DNA of 64,000 nucleotides. Source: Bacteroidales bacterium (lineage in GTDB: Bacteria; Bacteroidota; Bacteroidia; Bacteroidales; UBA4417). The notes beneath the pieces were generated by a model. It did no database searches. It saw only the letters and a program-made list of their open reading frames with translations, and was not told where the DNA came from. Numbering within the stretch: the first letter of the stretch is position 1; every line of letters starts with the position of its first letter. Both the position numbers and the translations under genes were made by a program. Below, in pieces: positions 62,903 to 64,000 of the stretch. The DNA lies in contig JADJGZ010000021.1 of the NCBI GenBank assembly GCA_016707785.1, positions 16,345 through 80,344 on the forward strand, written 5' to 3'.

Positions 62903-64000
62903 ATGATTAGGAGAAAATTATTCCTCGATCTAAAAACACATTTGCTGAAGAAGGAATTCACCATATTAACAGGGGCCAGGCAAACCGGGAAATCGACAAT
63001 GCTTCGACAACTGGAAGAATATTGCAGGGAACAGGATATTCCGGTTCTTTTTCTCAACCTTGATAATAAACCGATTTTACAGGAGCTGAACCAAAGCCCG
63101 TTGAATCTCCTGAAATTCATTCCGGAAAGCAGTCAGAGAGTAATCGTTTTGGTTGATGAGGTTCAATACCTGGATGATGCCTCCAATTTTCTGAAATTAT
63201 TATATGACGAACATGCAGGGAAACTCAAGATTGTTGCAACCGGAAGCAGCGCCTTTTATATCGATGATCATTTCAGGGATTCCCTTGCAGGAAGGAAAAA
63301 ACTCTTTCATCTGTATACCTGTTCTTTTGATGAATACCTGGAAATAGCAGGGAAGCAACAGTTGTTGCAAGAACTCAGGAATATCCTTTCGAAAAAGGAT
63401 TACAGAAGTACTCAAATAGAACTTCTCCGGATTGAATGGGAAAGATTTATGATTTATGGTGGATATCCTTCCATTATCACTGAACCTGAAGTAGAAGAAA
63501 AGATAAACCGCCTGAAAGAAATCAGGGATTCATTCGTGAAAAGAGATATCATGGAAGCAGGCGTTCAAAATGAAACCGCTTTCTATGGCCTTTTCAAAAT
63601 ACTGGCTGCCCAATCGGGAAACCTTGTGAATGTGAACGAACTGGCATCCACCCTGAGGATTAAGAACGAAACCGTAGTCAATTACCTTACTGTCTTGCAA
63701 AAAAGTTTTCACATTGCTTTGGTAAAGCCTTTTTCAGGAAATGTAAGGAAAGAACTAACCAAAATGCAGAAAGTGTATCTCATGGATATGGGTTTAAGGA
63801 ATTGCCTCCTGGGTAATTTTCAACAGCTTGCATTCCGTGCCGATAAGGGTGAACTATGGGAAAATATGATGTTCAGGATGCTGGCAGATAAGTATGAAAT
63901 GGATGAGATCCATTACTGGCGGACAACTGCAGGGAATGAAGTGGATTTTGTTTTACCTGCCGGCAATGAACCAAAAGCCATTGAAGTGAAGTATGACCAG
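62903..64000 (+). CDS. AAA ATPase with DUF4143-type C-terminus, partial
   Basis: 366 codons are open to the right edge; the gene continues. It has Walker A TGARQTGKSTMLRQL (about residue 28), Walker B VIVLVDEVQYL (about residue 82), sensor VATGSSAF, then a winged-helix-like region and a C-terminal PD-(D/E)xK-like DUF4143 core (WRTTAGNEVDFVLPAGNEPKAIEVKY). Such proteins are common in Bacteroidota with unknown function. ATG at 62903 sits 15 bases after the -7 box. It is related in layout, not closely in sequence, to the 59653-61113 ATPase. Confidence 0.88.
   Translation, partial: MIRRKLFLDLKTHLLKKEFTILTGARQTGKSTMLRQLEEYCREQDIPVLFLNLDNKPILQELNQSPLNLLKFIPESSQRVIVLVDEVQYLDDASNFLKLLYDEHAGKLKIVATGSSAFYIDDHFRDSLAGRKKLFHLYTCSFDEYLEIAGKQQLLQELRNILSKKDYRSTQIELLRIEWERFMIYGGYPSIITEPEVEEKINRLKEIRDSFVKRDIMEAGVQNETAFYGLFKILAAQSGNLVNVNELASTLRIKNETVVNYLTVLQKSFHIALVKPFSGNVRKELTKMQKVYLMDMGLRNCLLGNFQQLAFRADKGELWENMMFRMLADKYEMDEIHYWRTTAGNEVDFVLPAGNEPKAIEVKYDQ

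Overview
The window looks like a chromosomal segment from a free-living, probably anaerobic member of the Bacteroidota (Bacteroidales-like). Signs of this are: many -7 promoter boxes of the form TAnnTTTG; several secreted proteins with type IX secretion (T9SS, Por) C-terminal sorting domains; a glycine-lipid acyltransferase pair; a single-polypeptide pyruvate:ferredoxin oxidoreductase; and membrane-anchored TPR regulators. No rRNA, tRNA, CRISPR array, phage or complete insertion sequence was seen.

Layout. 1-7.2 kb (minus): division and cell-wall (dcw) cluster in the order mraZ, rsmH, ftsL-like, ftsI, murE, mraY, murD (murD runs off the left edge), with probable MraZ operator boxes upstream of mraZ. 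7.5-10.1 kb (plus): GlsA/GlsB-like lipid acyltransferases, then engB. 10.1-12.1 kb (minus): biotinyl carrier and carboxyltransferase of an acyl-CoA carboxylase. 12.3-21.2 kb: TPR histidine kinase, MmcQ/YjbR-like protein, thioredoxin lipoprotein, MutS2, and a large TPR-CHAT protease broken by one frameshift. 21.4-26 kb: dockerin-like T9SS protein, ECF sigma factor with TPR-containing putative anti-sigma factor, and another T9SS protein. 26-31 kb: dihydroorotate-dehydrogenase-like flavoprotein divergent from nifJ. 31-37.3 kb: secreted propeller-like protein, SppA, FolK, deoxynucleoside kinase, and a histidine kinase translationally coupled to a sialidase-like protein. 37.4-59.7 kb: cell-surface island with a TonB-type beta-barrel, large BNR, delta-60, beta-helix and T9SS proteins, and two divergent TPR-membrane-HTH regulators. 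59.6-64 kb: two AAA ATPases with nuclease-like C-termini either side of GMP reductase; the second runs off the right edge.

Two things stand out. (1) Each AAA ATPase gene is preceded by its own tandem repeats: two 54-bp units, each holding a complete promoter, and three exact-period 33-bp units. This looks like a dedicated and probably autoregulatory control system. (2) Almost every large surface gene between 39.6 and 58.3 kb is interrupted by one-base frameshifts, many in short homopolymers, with the protein continuing perfectly in the next frame. Housekeeping genes elsewhere are intact. Local sequence error is the simplest explanation; recent decay of an accessory island is the alternative. 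Reconstructed spans are given as pseudogene entries, with their open pieces listed separately.

All assignments come from reading motifs and architecture by eye; no database search was run.
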